This document shows, piece by piece, positions 29,667-38,417 of a stretch of DNA of 64,000 nucleotides; positions within the stretch are counted from its first letter, which is position 1, and each line of letters begins with the position of its first letter. The translations under genes and the position numbers were made by a program. The DNA comes from Caballeronia sordidicola (GTDB lineage: Bacteria; Pseudomonadota; Gammaproteobacteria; Burkholderiales; Burkholderiaceae). Location of the stretch: assembly GCF_000729995.1 (NCBI RefSeq), contig NZ_JNFG01000016.1, forward strand, positions 1 through 64,000, in the 5' to 3' direction. The notes beneath the pieces were generated by a model, which saw only the letters and a program-made list of their open reading frames with translations, ran no database searches and was not told where the DNA came from.

Positions 29667-30940
29667 TGCAGCGGTTCTTCCTCGGTGTTGTCCGGATTGT
29701 CGGAGAAAGCGTCGTCTAGTTGCAAGGTCGAGAGCGGGAATGTCACGGTCACTGCGAACCCTTGTCCAATGCCGGATTCGATCGAAACCGACCCGTCCAG
29801 CCCGTGCGCCCGCTCGCGAATGCCGATAAGACCAAACGACTTGCGCCCGGTATCGGCACGCTCATGGGCGCCTATGCCGTCGTCAGCAATGCGCAGGATG
29901 CAGCGATCACCCTCTAGATATAACGCCAGATCGACACGGGTAGCTTGCGCATGGCGCGCCACGTTGGTCAGCGCTTCCTGCACGATCCGGAACACGGCGG
30001 TCGCGCCGTCGCGGCTGAAAATGGTGTGCCTCGCGTCGATCCGCCGCTCGACGTCAATACCGTACCGGTTCGTAAAGTCGATCGCCAGCCAGTCGATGGC
30101 CGGGACCAGTCCCAGGTCATCGAGCATCACCGGGCGGAGGTCGGCGGCGATCCGGCGCATCGAGGCGACGGTTGCATCGATCAGGCGCTGCATGCCGCGC
30201 AATTGCGTGCGTGCCTCGGCGTTCGTTGCGGCGCTCAGTTCGAGCGACGATATATCCATTTTCAGCGCGGTCAATTGCTGGCCCAGGTCGTCATGCAGCT
30301 CCCTTGCAATACGAGACTTTTCTTCCTCGCGGATATTCAGCAAATTCGCGGAGAGCTCCCGCAGTTCCTCATGCGAGCGCTGCAGCGAGCGTTCGGCGGC
30401 GACTTGCGCGCTGATGTCGCGCAGCATTACCGTGTACAGCTTGCCGTTTTCATCGCCGAACTGAGAGATCGATGCTTCGAACGGGAACTCACCGCCGGTC
30501 GCGCGCAGGCCATACAGTATGCGCCGCCCGCCCATTTGCCGGTCGGACACGCCCGTCACGCCGAACTGGCGCACATGGGCTTCGTGACCAGCGCGAAAGC
30601 GCTCGGGCACGAAACGGGAGAGCGGGGTACCGAGCGCGTCGGCTGCCGGGCAGTCGAACAGACGTTCCGCCATCGGATTGAACATGACGATGCGCTGGTT
30701 TTCGTCGATGGTAATGATCGCTTCCATCGACGACCGGATGATGCCGAGCAGCCGCGCTTCGTCAAGCCGTGTGGGAGCCGGTGGCGTGGGCTTAGCGGCC
30801 TTCGTGCCGTGGCGCCTGAGCGTCATGAAAGCGGCGCTCGCGGTGAGCAGGAGGGCGCCGGCCATGCCAAGCAAGCCGGTTACGTGAGCCTGTCGACCGG
30901 TGCCTTGATGCGATGCCGTGTTACGCCGGGGCGCGGGCAT
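29663..30940 (-). CDS. PAS-domain sensor histidine kinase
   Basis: A 425-residue kinase with one N-terminal membrane helix (about 21-41), a PAS domain (about 65-185), HisKA_3 with the phosphorylated His in ARELHDDLGQQL, and an HATPase_c domain. The PAS domain resembles FixL in FPFEASIS and the LYGLRATGG region. By eye, the position of the FixL haem histidine is occupied by Gln (SDRQMGG), so haem-based oxygen sensing is doubtful. It is coupled to the regulator at 29019. The FNR box at 31043 lies upstream. Confidence 0.9.
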   Translation of the reverse strand: MPAPRRNTASHQGTGRQAHVTGLLGMAGALLLTASAAFMTLRRHGTKAAKPTPPAPTRLDEARLLGIIRSSMEAIITIDENQRIVMFNPMAERLFDCPAADALGTPLSRFVPERFRAGHEAHVRQFGVTGVSDRQMGGRRILYGLRATGGEFPFEASISQFGDENGKLYTVMLRDISAQVAAERSLQRSHEELRELSANLLNIREEEKSRIARELHDDLGQQLTALKMDISSLELSAATNAEARTQLRGMQRLIDATVASMRRIAADLRPVMLDDLGLVPAIDWLAIDFTNRYGIDVERRIDARHTIFSRDGATAVFRIVQEALTNVARHAQATRVDLALYLEGDRCILRIADDGIGAHERADTGRKSFGLIGIRERAHGLDGSVSIESGIGQGFAVTVTFPLSTLQLDDAFSDNPDNTEEEPLQ

Positions 30941-31042
30941 GGAGTCTCCGGATAAGTGTGGAAATTTGTGTTGCCGAGCTTGTGCGGATCATACCGCGCC
31001 GCTCCGGACGTGATTTGTGCGGCGTACCCCCGGCCGCGTGAA

Positions 31043-31056
31043 TTGATGTGGATCAA
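31043..31056. promoter_or_regulatory. FNR box between kinase and usp genes
   Basis: TTGATGTGGATCAA is an exact FNR palindrome between the divergent kinase (start 30940) and usp (start 31115) genes. Unlike the other boxes, no -10-like hexamer starts 35 bp away on either strand; the best is GACACT at 31079-31084 on the plus strand, 36 bp from the box start. The promoter may be weak or of another class. Confidence 0.65.
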
Positions 31057-31114
31057 GTGACCGGCAGGCCTGCACGCGGACACTGAAGCACGAAGGACAT
31101 CCGTGGAGCGGGTC

Positions 31115-31591
31115 ATGTACAAACGAATTCTGGTAGCACTCGACGACAGCGTCAGCGCGCGCCTTGCGCTTGAAGAGGCGCTCAAGCTGGCGCACGCGGC
31201 CGATGCGATGTTGATGGTGGCGTGCGTTGTCTCGCACGACATTTGCGATCCCGTAGGCGGGGTTGTCGGAGAAGAGGCGGGTGATGCCGGCGCGCACCGG
31301 CAACTCGATCATGCGCGCGACTTGTGCGAGCGCAGCGGAGTGCGCTGCGGGGTGCGCTGTATTACTCAGATCATCGATGCACACGGCGCAAGCATCCCGG
31401 GCGCGCTCATGCAGGCAGCCCAGGCATTCGATGCGGATCTCATCGTGATGGGCGCGCATGGGCCGCGTGGCGTGCGCCGGCATTTGATCGGCAGCGTCGC
31501 GGAAACGGTTTTGCGTTCGAGTCATGTTCCGGTCCTCACCGTTCGTGACGATCAGCGCGACGATAAACACGATGAGGCATTCGCGCTCTAG
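31115..31591 (+). CDS. Universal stress protein (UspA fold), copy 1
   Basis: A 158-residue UspA-domain protein. The N-terminus MYKRILVALDDSVSARLAL and the nucleotide-binding signature GAHGPRGVRRHLIGSVAE (G-x2-G-x9-GS) indicate an ATP-binding type. The internal ATG at 31115 is the natural start; GGAG lies 12 bp upstream. It is the gene just downstream of a perfect FNR box. Confidence 0.9.
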   Translation: MYKRILVALDDSVSARLALEEALKLAHAADAMLMVACVVSHDICDPVGGVVGEEAGDAGAHRQLDHARDLCERSGVRCGVRCITQIIDAHGASIPGALMQAAQAFDADLIVMGAHGPRGVRRHLIGSVAETVLRSSHVPVLTVRDDQRDDKHDEAFAL

Positions 31592-31629
31592 CGCATTCCC
31601 TAACGGCCCGACCGGCGGCGCTCAGGCGT

Positions 31630-31652
31630 CGGGACGGATCGGGACCGTCCCG
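31630..31652. terminator. Hairpin between convergent usp genes
   Basis: CGGGACGG (31630-31637) and CCGTCCCG (31645-31652) form a perfect 8-bp stem with a 7-nt loop between the stops of two convergent usp genes. No T tract follows. Confidence 0.5.
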
Positions 31653-31656
31653 CTGC

Positions 31657-32172
31657 TTATATAGACGCGCCCGCAACGTCCGGCGTGCTCACCGTGCTCA
31701 CTTTGCGTGGTTCCTTTTTTTCCGCGGAATGCAGCGGCACCAGCAGCACCGGCCGGGTCGAAATCCGCAAGAAACGCTCGGCCACGCTGCCCAGCACGAG
31801 CCTTCGCCAGCCGCGCCGCCCGTGCGTGCCCATGACCACGAGATCGGCGCTGAAATCTTTCGCGGCGGCTGTGATCCTTTGGGCGATATCGTCACCCAGG
31901 GGATCGACTTCAACGACCAGCGTCGAGCCTTTGACACCCGCGCGCAGCATCTTGGCGGCAGCGTCGGCCAGCACTAGCGCACCCTCTTTGACAAAGGCTT
32001 CGCGTACGAGCGACGGGTCACAGGCCGGCCCCGAATACATCAATTGCGGCACGTCCACCACATAAACCGGCTTGAGTTCCGCGTTGTGTTCGTGAGCGAG
32101 TTCCAGGGCGGCGTCGAGGGCGTGCGCAGATGTTTCGCTGCCGTCGATAGGAACGAGAATGCGGGTGTACAT
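31657..32172 (-). CDS. Universal stress protein, copy 2
   Basis: A 171-residue UspA-domain protein. It starts MYTRILVPIDGSETSAHALD and carries the ATP-binding motif GTHGRRGWRRLVLGSVAE. The C-terminus has an extra 20-residue basic/Ser-Thr tail. It lies 39 bp downstream of the tandem-domain usp and is likely in one operon with it. Confidence 0.9.
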   Translation of the reverse strand: MYTRILVPIDGSETSAHALDAALELAHEHNAELKPVYVVDVPQLMYSGPACDPSLVREAFVKEGALVLADAAAKMLRAGVKGSTLVVEVDPLGDDIAQRITAAAKDFSADLVVMGTHGRRGWRRLVLGSVAERFLRISTRPVLLVPLHSAEKKEPRKVSTVSTPDVAGASI

Positions 32173-32211
32173 GAAGAATCTCCTTGGTCCAAAAGCAACA
32201 TCAAAGCAACA

Positions 32212-33051
32212 TCAATGCGACATCAATACGGGTATGGGCATGGACTCCAGCATGGTGCGCGTCGCACCGCCCATCACGAGTTCCTGCCAGCGCGAGTGAC
32301 CGTACGCGCCCATGACGACGAGGTCCGCACCCAGATCCGATGCGCGTGAAATCAGCATGTCGCCCATTGGGACGTCGTTGACACCATCGAGCGCCGCCAC
32401 TTCGGCCTTGACATCGTGCCGTGCCAGCAGGAGCGCGATATCGGCGCCAGGAATGCGGTTGGCGCCCGGCTCGTCTTTCAGTTCGTTTAGCCTGACGACG
32501 GTGACCCTTTCGGCGCGCTGCAGCAGCGGCATGGCGTCTTGAACAGCGCGGGCTGATTCGCGGCTGCCGTTCCACGCGACCATGATGTTCGCGCCGATCG
32601 TCGGAAACACCCCGGTGTAGGGAATGAACAGCACGGGGCGGCCCGAGGTCATGACGAGCGTTTCAGGGAAGTAATCGGCGATAAATCCTTCCGGATCATC
32701 CGGATCGTCCTGCCCCGCCACGACCAGATCCGCGTAACGGGCATAGCGAGGAATCGCTTGACCCTGGGAGTCAGGGTAGTCGACCCACTGGCCCCTCACC
32801 CCCGCGCGCAGCAATTCCGCGTGAAAGATCCGTTCGAGTGCGCCGTGGCGTTCCTGACGGGCTTTGCGGTGCTCTTCGTAGTAGTCCGCCGTTCCGGCCA
32901 TGACATAGAAAGAACGCGGATCCGGACTGAACGCTGAGAACACGCCGGTCAGGTGCGCGTCGAATTGCCTGGCGAGACGCAACGCATATTCGAGGCGTGA
33001 ATGGGCGCGCGCGCTCATGTCGAGTTGAACGACGATGCTTTTGTAGCTCAT
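32212..33051 (-). CDS. Tandem-domain universal stress protein, copy 3
   Basis: A 279-residue protein with two Usp domains. The first (about 1-150, starting MSYKSIVVQLDMSARAHSRL) has a degenerate nucleotide site; the second (about 155-279) has GAYGHSRWQELVMGGATR. The ATG at 33051 with GGAGCACC upstream is preferred to any of the longer open frame. An FNR-type promoter (33161-33201) lies 110-150 bp upstream. It leads an operon with the 31657 gene. Confidence 0.9.
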   Translation of the reverse strand: MSYKSIVVQLDMSARAHSRLEYALRLARQFDAHLTGVFSAFSPDPRSFYVMAGTADYYEEHRKARQERHGALERIFHAELLRAGVRGQWVDYPDSQGQAIPRYARYADLVVAGQDDPDDPEGFIADYFPETLVMTSGRPVLFIPYTGVFPTIGANIMVAWNGSRESARAVQDAMPLLQRAERVTVVRLNELKDEPGANRIPGADIALLLARHDVKAEVAALDGVNDVPMGDMLISRASDLGADLVVMGAYGHSRWQELVMGGATRTMLESMPIPVLMSH

Positions 33052-33160
33052 CGCAGGTGCTCCGTTAGTGGGTCGTTGGCGGCAGTGACGCAGTGAGCGG
33101 ATGGCGTTGCTCCCCAATCGGTCCTGGAATCGGGGTCCAGATCGCCCGGCGCTTACAAAA

Positions 33161-33201
33161 AGTCTATGAGTTCGCGCTGTTTTTCCGTTGATGCAGATCA
33201 A
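33161..33201 (-). promoter_or_regulatory. FNR-type class II promoter of the usp operon
   Basis: TTGATGCAGATCAA (33188-33201) is an exact FNR palindrome. TAGACT (33166-33161, minus strand) starts exactly 35 bp from the box edge. Transcription is expected to start near 33154 and read through both usp genes. Confidence 0.7.
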
Positions 33202-33289
33202 GGAGCCGCATCCCGGTGCGTCTTCTCTTCAATGGCGTGCAGCCCTGTGATGGTCACTACGGAAACCTCCGCATCCATGTTCTTATCGG

Positions 33290-33330
33290 TTGATGCAGGT
33301 CAACCGTGTCCGCGTTCGCGAGCCTAAAAT
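33290..33330 (+). promoter_or_regulatory. FNR-type class II promoter of the alcohol dehydrogenase
   Basis: TTGATGCAGGTCAA (33290-33303) has one mismatch to the FNR palindrome. A TAAAAT -10 (33325-33330) starts exactly 35 bp from the box start. The start of transcription should be near 33337, 47 nt upstream of the ATG. Confidence 0.7.
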
Positions 33331-33383
33331 TTTGTCGTGGAAGCCCCGTTTCCAGGCATGTCCAGGCAAAAAGGAGATTGACG

Positions 33384-34421
33384 ATGAAGGCACTCGTGTA
33401 TCACGGACCCGGCATTAAATCCCTCGACGAACGACCGATGCCGAAGCTCCTTTCGGCGACGGACGCAATCGTCAAGGTCACGCGCACGACCATTTGCGGC
33501 ACCGACCTGCACATACTGAAAGGTGACGTGCCGACTTGTGAACCGGGCCGCATCCTGGGACATGAAGGCGTGGGTGTCATCGAGGCGGTTGGCGCCGCGG
33601 TTTCGACGTTCAAACCAGGTGATCACGTCCTTATTTCCTGCATTACGTCGTGCGGCAAGTGTGACTATTGCCGCCGCGGCATGTACTCCCATTGCACGAC
33701 GGGTGGCTGGATTCTTGGCAACAAGATCGACGGCACGCAAGCCGAATATGTGCGTATCCCGCATGCGGAAACAAGCTTGTATCCGATTCCCGCTGGTGCC
33801 GATGAGGACGCGCTCGTCATGCTCTCCGACATCCTTCCGACCGGTTTCGAGTGCGGCGTGCTGAACGGAAAAGTGCAGCCGGGCAGCACGGTTGCCATTG
33901 TCGGTTCGGGTCCTATTGGCCTTGCCGCGTTGCTCACGGCGCAGTTCTACGCACCGGCGCAGATCATCATGATCGACCGCGATGCGAACCGGCTGGAAGT
34001 GGCGCGAGCCTTCGGCGCGACCGCGTGCGTGAATAATGCAAGTGGCGACCCGGTGCCTGAAATCATGAAACTGACCGGGGGCATTGGCGTGGATTGCGCA
34101 ATCGAAGCGGTGGGTGTGCCGGCCAGTTTCGAGCTATGCGAATTGATCATTGCGCCTGGCGGCACCATCGCTAATGTGGGCGTACATGGCGTGAAGGTCG
34201 ATCTGCACATGGAATGCCTGTGGGACCGCAACATTACGATTACGACGCGGCTGGTGGATACCGTCAGCACACCCATGCTGCTCAAGACCGTCGGTTCCGG
34301 GCGTCTGGAAGCGGGCAAGCTCATCACTCACCACTTTGCGTTGAACGACGTTTTGAAGGCGTACGAGACCTTCTCCCAGGCCGCCGATACGCATGCGCTC
34401 AAGGTGATTATCGAAGCGTAA
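33384..34421 (+). CDS. Zinc-dependent alcohol dehydrogenase
   Basis: A 345-residue medium-chain dehydrogenase/reductase. Catalytic zinc ligands lie in TTICGTDLHIL and the GHEGVG motif; the structural zinc cysteines are in SCGKCDYCRRGMYSHC. The Rossmann fingerprint is VAIVGSGPIGLAAL. It resembles the Adh of low-oxygen loci that reduce aldehydes or oxidise short alcohols with NAD. AAGGAG precedes ATG 33384. It has its own FNR-type promoter, fitting fermentative redox balancing. Confidence 0.92.
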   Translation: MKALVYHGPGIKSLDERPMPKLLSATDAIVKVTRTTICGTDLHILKGDVPTCEPGRILGHEGVGVIEAVGAAVSTFKPGDHVLISCITSCGKCDYCRRGMYSHCTTGGWILGNKIDGTQAEYVRIPHAETSLYPIPAGADEDALVMLSDILPTGFECGVLNGKVQPGSTVAIVGSGPIGLAALLTAQFYAPAQIIMIDRDANRLEVARAFGATACVNNASGDPVPEIMKLTGGIGVDCAIEAVGVPASFELCELIIAPGGTIANVGVHGVKVDLHMECLWDRNITITTRLVDTVSTPMLLKTVGSGRLEAGKLITHHFALNDVLKAYETFSQAADTHALKVIIEA

Positions 34422-34538
34422 GGAAGCTGAAGGCGTTCCGCCGATGCGGGCCAGGATGCGGCGCTGTTAATGTTTGGCCGCGCTGACAAGGAGAGTCCGT
34501 CAGGTCGTTGAGTAATCGTCGAATAAGGAAGAAATGAC

Positions 34539-34775
34539 ATGGCACTCACGGGTCAAGTGACCGGGGACGACTGGACCGTTTGCACCCATAGCATCCCGGT
34601 CGACGGCGGCTTTTGCTGTGAAGTACATGTTGCCCATGGCGGCGCGGCCGGTGAATTCAAGCATCAGTTCCGGCACTCGAAAATCTTTGCCACCGAGTGT
34701 GATTCGGTACTCGACGGCTTGCGCGAGGGCGCGGTGTGGATCGGCCTGAAGCGTGCGGAAACGATTCATCTATAG
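34539..34775 (+). CDS. Small conserved-looking hypothetical protein
   Basis: A 78-residue soluble protein that I cannot assign. It has two adjacent cysteines (GFCCEVHVAHGG) and an HKH-like stretch (EFKHQFRHSK). AAGGAAG lies before the ATG. It follows adh by 117 bp on the same strand and may share its transcript. Confidence 0.6.
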   Translation: MALTGQVTGDDWTVCTHSIPVDGGFCCEVHVAHGGAAGEFKHQFRHSKIFATECDSVLDGLREGAVWIGLKRAETIHL

Positions 34776-34790
34776 TGCGACCCGCAATGG

Positions 34791-36077
34791 CTAGTTGTCG
34801 TCCTGGTTCGCCTTGACAGCGTCGATGGGAAAACAGATGTCGATTCGAAATCCGTCGCCCGGTGCGCTGTCGAATGTTATCCGGCCATGTAACTGGCGAA
34901 CTCTTTCCTGCATGCTGAGTAATCCAAAGTTCTCCTTGCCCCGATTGCGGTCGAGCGTTGTCCCTTTGCCGTTATCCTCAACGTGCATCCGCAATTCATC
35001 TTGCTCGACACGCATCTGAACGCGCACCCGCGTGGCTTCAGCGTGACGTGTAACGTTGGTCAGGGCTTCCTGCGCGATGCGAAAAATGGCGGTTGCAGCC
35101 GTCGGCGATAACGCCAGTTGATCCGCCGCGTTCTGGACGCTGACGGCGAGCCCGTAGCGATTGCGAAATTCTGCAGCAAGCCATTCGAGTGCAGCCCCCA
35201 GGCCCAGGTCGTCGAGCATGGGCGGACGCAGACCACCCGCAATGCGCCGGGCCGAGGCGATGATCGAATCAATTTGCACTTGCAACGCAATCGTCTGCGC
35301 AATGGTATGGCGGGCGGTTTTGCCGTCTTCCGTCGCGGCCTGATCCAGCAAGGCGACATCCATCTTGAGTGCGACCAGTTGCTGGCCGAGGTCGTCGTGA
35401 AGCTCGCGCGCGATCCGAGTTCTTTCTTCCTCGCGCGCGCTCTGCACGTGCGAGGACAACGCGCTCGCATGCTGAAGCTCGACCAGCCGCAGACGATCCG
35501 TCATGTCCCGCGTCACTTTGGCAAAGCCGCGAAGCGAGCCGTCGGGCGCGCGGATCGCGGTGATGGTTGCATTTGCCCAAAAGTGCGAACCATCCTTGCG
35601 CACACGCCAGCCTTCGTCTTCAATTCGGCCCTCCGATGCGGCAAGCAACAGTTCCGTGCGCGGCTTCCCGCTCGCAACATCGTCGGGTGTATAGAAAACC
35701 GAAAAATGTTGCCCGATGATTTCGCCGGCCGTGTAGCCCTTGATGCTTTGCGCCCCGCGGTTCCAGCTCACGACACGCCCGTCCGGATCCAGCATGAAGA
35801 TGGCGTAGTCCTGTACTGCGTCGATAAGCGCCCCGAAATGGGGGTCGCTCAGGGTAAGAGGAAATGCGCTGCTGGCGAGCTCGTCGCTTGGCTGCGAGCT
35901 GCTGGGCAGAGGTGAGGAAGGTCGGTCGCTTGGCACGTGGTTCTCCGGCTCGAATTGCTCGGGTTGCTCAAGTCGTTCGTATCCTCCGGGCTGCCGCGCG
36001 CGAAGCGTGGAGTGGGCGGAGAGCGTGTTTGCCTGGGTCGATTGTATACGGTGAGGTACGCGCCAGTCAGACAGCAC
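34791..36077 (-). CDS. Soluble PAS-domain histidine kinase (orphan)
   Basis: A 428-residue kinase with no membrane segment. A disordered, Ser/Pro-rich N-terminus (1-70) precedes one PAS domain (about 80-195), HisKA_3 (phosphorylated His in ARELHDDLGQQL) and HATPase_c with a C-terminal G box. The kinase core closely resembles that at 29663, including the identical ARELHDDLGQQL, so both may feed the same NarL-type regulator. No response regulator is adjacent. The true start may be downstream of 36077. Confidence 0.88.
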   Translation of the reverse strand: MLSDWRVPHRIQSTQANTLSAHSTLRARQPGGYERLEQPEQFEPENHVPSDRPSSPLPSSSQPSDELASSAFPLTLSDPHFGALIDAVQDYAIFMLDPDGRVVSWNRGAQSIKGYTAGEIIGQHFSVFYTPDDVASGKPRTELLLAASEGRIEDEGWRVRKDGSHFWANATITAIRAPDGSLRGFAKVTRDMTDRLRLVELQHASALSSHVQSAREEERTRIARELHDDLGQQLVALKMDVALLDQAATEDGKTARHTIAQTIALQVQIDSIIASARRIAGGLRPPMLDDLGLGAALEWLAAEFRNRYGLAVSVQNAADQLALSPTAATAIFRIAQEALTNVTRHAEATRVRVQMRVEQDELRMHVEDNGKGTTLDRNRGKENFGLLSMQERVRQLHGRITFDSAPGDGFRIDICFPIDAVKANQDDN

Positions 36078-36164
36078 GGAATGAGCCCGGCATAAGGCTA
36101 TTGATGTGGACGGTGCAGTTCACGCGGAAAGCGCAATACGTCGCACCCTTGTGATGCCGGTTTG

Positions 36165-36206
36165 CTGATCCAAATCATGGCGCAGTATTGTCTGCATTCG
36201 GAAAAT
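36165..36206 (+). promoter_or_regulatory. Weak FNR-type promoter of ompW
   Basis: CTGATCCAAATCAT (36165-36178) matches the FNR palindrome at eight of ten positions. GAAAAT (36201-36206) starts 36 bp from the box start, one base more than the other promoters here. E. coli ompW is FNR-dependent, which supports the call. Confidence 0.45.
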
Positions 36207-36255
36207 CCCGATACGGCAAAACGCATTCGCGACCGGAAAAAACAGGGAAAAATCC

Positions 36256-36870
36256 GTGGGAAAACATTCACTATTTGCGGCGGCGCTGTTGGGCGCGGCT
36301 TTATCGGCGGTATGCCTGCCGGCACAGGCTGATCAGGGCGACATTCTTGCTCGCGTCAGGGCAATCAGCATCCAGCCCAGTGTCTCTGCGGGCGGCACAC
36401 TGGGAAGCATTGGGACGGGGGTGAACAACAGCATCGTTCCCGAGCTCGATTTTGTTTATATGGTGCGCCCGAGCATTGGCATCGAGTTGATCCTTGCCAC
36501 GTCGCGTCATCAGGTAACGTCTAACTCCGGGGCGCTTGGCGGAGTGAACGTCCTGCCGCCCACACTCTTGCTTCAGTACTATTTCAACGCGGCCGGCAAG
36601 GTTCGCCCCTACGTTGGCGCGGGCGTGAACTACACGCTGTTCTATAACAACGGGCTGCACGCCGGAGATACGCCCGTATCGATCAAGAACTCGAGCTTCG
36701 GCCCCGCGTTGCAAGCGGGCGTCGATGTGCAGGTCGCCCGCAACCTGTTCGTCAACTTCGACATCAAGAAAATCTGGATGCGCACCAGCGCGTCGGTGGA
36801 CGGCGCATCGCTTGGGTCGCTCAAGATCGATCCGCTGGTAGTCGGCCTTGGCGTAGGCATGCGTTTCTGA
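36256..36870 (+). CDS. ompW: OmpW-family outer-membrane protein
   Basis: A 204-residue eight-stranded beta-barrel. A signal peptide (about 1-25, cleaved after CLPAQA) starts from a GTG at 36256. OmpW signatures are LPPTLLLQYYFNAAGKVRPY and GVNYTLFYNN, and the chain ends with the C-terminal aromatic MRF needed for barrel assembly. It forms a hydrophobic channel in other bacteria. A weak FNR-type promoter lies upstream. Confidence 0.9.
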   Translation: MGKHSLFAAALLGAALSAVCLPAQADQGDILARVRAISIQPSVSAGGTLGSIGTGVNNSIVPELDFVYMVRPSIGIELILATSRHQVTSNSGALGGVNVLPPTLLLQYYFNAAGKVRPYVGAGVNYTLFYNNGLHAGDTPVSIKNSSFGPALQAGVDVQVARNLFVNFDIKKIWMRTSASVDGASLGSLKIDPLVVGLGVGMRF

Positions 36871-36881
36871 TGGCGGCAGGC

Positions 36882-36922
36882 TTGACCTGAGTCAAGTCCG
36901 CGGCGAAATCCTTAACTAGCAT
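36882..36922 (+). promoter_or_regulatory. FNR-type class II promoter of the CBS-BON gene
   Basis: TTGACCTGAGTCAA (36882-36895) is a perfect palindrome with one substitution in each half-site relative to the FNR consensus. TAGCAT (36917-36922) starts exactly 35 bp from the box start. Expected transcription start is near 36929, about 70 nt before the ATG. Confidence 0.6.
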
Positions 36923-36999
36923 TCTTAATATAGGCGAGTTCTGATAAGGGCAGTTGGACCCTTGTCAGGCGCTCGCCCAATCACATTGAGGAGAAGAAT

Positions 37000-37677
37000 A
37001 TGCGAGCCGTCGATGTCATGACCAGGAAGGTGATTACCGTGGGGCCCGGCACGACTGTGCGCGAGGCCGCGCGCCTGTTTGCTGACAATCACATCAGCGG
37101 TGCACCGGTAGTCGACGATGAGGGCCGCTTGCTTGGCATGCTCACCGAGGGTGACCTCATCCACAGAGCCGAGATCGGCACGCAAGCCCGGCGACGTTCA
37201 TGGTGGCTTGAATTTTTTGCGTCGACGGAGAATCTTGCCGCAACGTATATCAAGGAGAACGCGCGCCTGGTCAAGGATGTCATGACACCCAAGGTGATTA
37301 CCGTCAAGGAGACCACGCCGGTGAGTGAAATAGCCGATCTTCTGGAGCGGCATAGGATCAAGCGGGTTCCGGTGTTGTACGACGGAGAACTGATGGGAAT
37401 TGTCAGCCGGGCGAATCTGGTGAAGGCATTGGCAAGCGTTCCAGACGACGCGGGCGTGACCACGCCGAACCCTGACCAGACGTTGCGCGACGCGGTCATC
37501 CGGGAGCTTGGCGCTCACCATTGGGCCGTGGCGGCGGAGAACGTGATTGTGAATGACGGCGCGGTTCATCTATGGGGTGTCGTTACGTCGTCCGAGCAAG
37601 CGCGTGCCATGTGCGTCGCAGCGGAGAATGTGCCCGGCGTCAAGCGCGTGGAAGATCATACCGAAGTCCTATGGTGA
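37000..37677 (+). CDS. CBS-CBS-BON domain protein
   Basis: A 225-residue soluble protein. Two CBS motifs (about 1-60, starting MRAVDVMTRKVITVGPGTTV, and about 92-147, starting VKDVMTPKVITVKE) form a Bateman module that binds adenine nucleotides. A BON domain (about 155-225) follows. Such proteins are proposed energy or redox sensors. GAGGAG lies before the ATG. It is probably FNR-activated. Confidence 0.88.
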   Translation: MRAVDVMTRKVITVGPGTTVREAARLFADNHISGAPVVDDEGRLLGMLTEGDLIHRAEIGTQARRRSWWLEFFASTENLAATYIKENARLVKDVMTPKVITVKETTPVSEIADLLERHRIKRVPVLYDGELMGIVSRANLVKALASVPDDAGVTTPNPDQTLRDAVIRELGAHHWAVAAENVIVNDGAVHLWGVVTSSEQARAMCVAAENVPGVKRVEDHTEVLW

Positions 37678-38417
37678 TTCCCGCGATGTAATCGTTGATC
37701 GAGCCGGGCATCGTGACCTGGTTCGACAGATGTCATGGCAAATGCGTGGCCAAACGAGGAAGTGTGTGGCGTGTGGCGCCTGCCCAAGGCCACACTCCGT
37801 AAACAGCACTCGGCTGCGTTTTCGGTATGTTTAATCACTCAGTCGGGCAGCCTCGCCCCAGTGAGCTACCGAACATTTCTTGTCATCTTGTCGGCTTGCA
37901 TTCCGCCCTGGCAAGCTCTGACGGCCAAAGTAACTTCACACCTAAGCTGTGGCTGCACCAGCGACCGCTCTGGCACCGAATCATCTGCGTGTCATTCTCC
38001 GGATGTGCTTGAACGGCAGGTGACGGAAATACATCGTTCCGAGACATCGTAGTTCGCCTAAGGCGTGTCCGCCAGGACCGCTATGAAAATCTCCCTCGCT
38101 ACAAAACTGATGCGCAAGCGTCTTCGAAAGGCGCATGTAACCGATAACCAAAGCCGCTTGAGGGATTAAAGACCTGCTCGCCATGCGCATGACACAGGTC
38201 AACGACCGTTCGGATCAGCGGGATATAACGGTATTAAGCCGCGCGAAACGGTTGCTGCCTGAACCGCAAGCCTGATCTTTGAACGGCTCTTAAAACAGCC
38301 GCAAGACTCCCCGTCTTTACGTGGTTGCAATCAACCGCAGGGCTTCGCGACGAAGCCACTTGGCTTTAAGCGCCGCACGCCTGGCATCTCCGCTCAATCT
38401 TTCCATCGGAATGGTCA
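37678..38417. other. Long intergenic and leader region before gadB
   Basis: About 740 bp. The left part has a 7-bp GTGTGGC/GCCACAC hairpin (37771-37795) without T tract. The middle, to about 38180, holds no supported gene. The right part carries the FNR-type promoter (38189-38229) and a predicted 180-nt gadB leader that includes a GC-rich hairpin GGCTTCG/CGAAGCC (38341-38357). Confidence 0.45.
38189..38229 (+). promoter_or_regulatory. FNR-type class II promoter of gadBC
   Basis: ATGACACAGGTCAA (38189-38202) keeps one good half-site (GTCAA) and a weaker left half. TATAAC (38224-38229), the best -10 of the set, starts exactly 35 bp from the box start. Expected transcription start is near 38236, leaving a leader of about 180 nt. 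Confidence 0.5.

Noticed and set aside
34422..34538. Promoter with an FNR box for the 78-residue protein
   Set aside because: No TTGAT-N4-ATCAA-like palindrome occurs; read-through from adh is simpler.
36058..36075. FNR box near the start of the orphan kinase (TTGATGTGGACGG)
   Set aside because: Only the left half-site is present; the right half is GACGG.
37981..38202. A 73-codon minus-strand frame in the gap before gadB
   Set aside because: It begins inside the FNR promoter, is Arg/His/Met-rich and has no Shine-Dalgarno.
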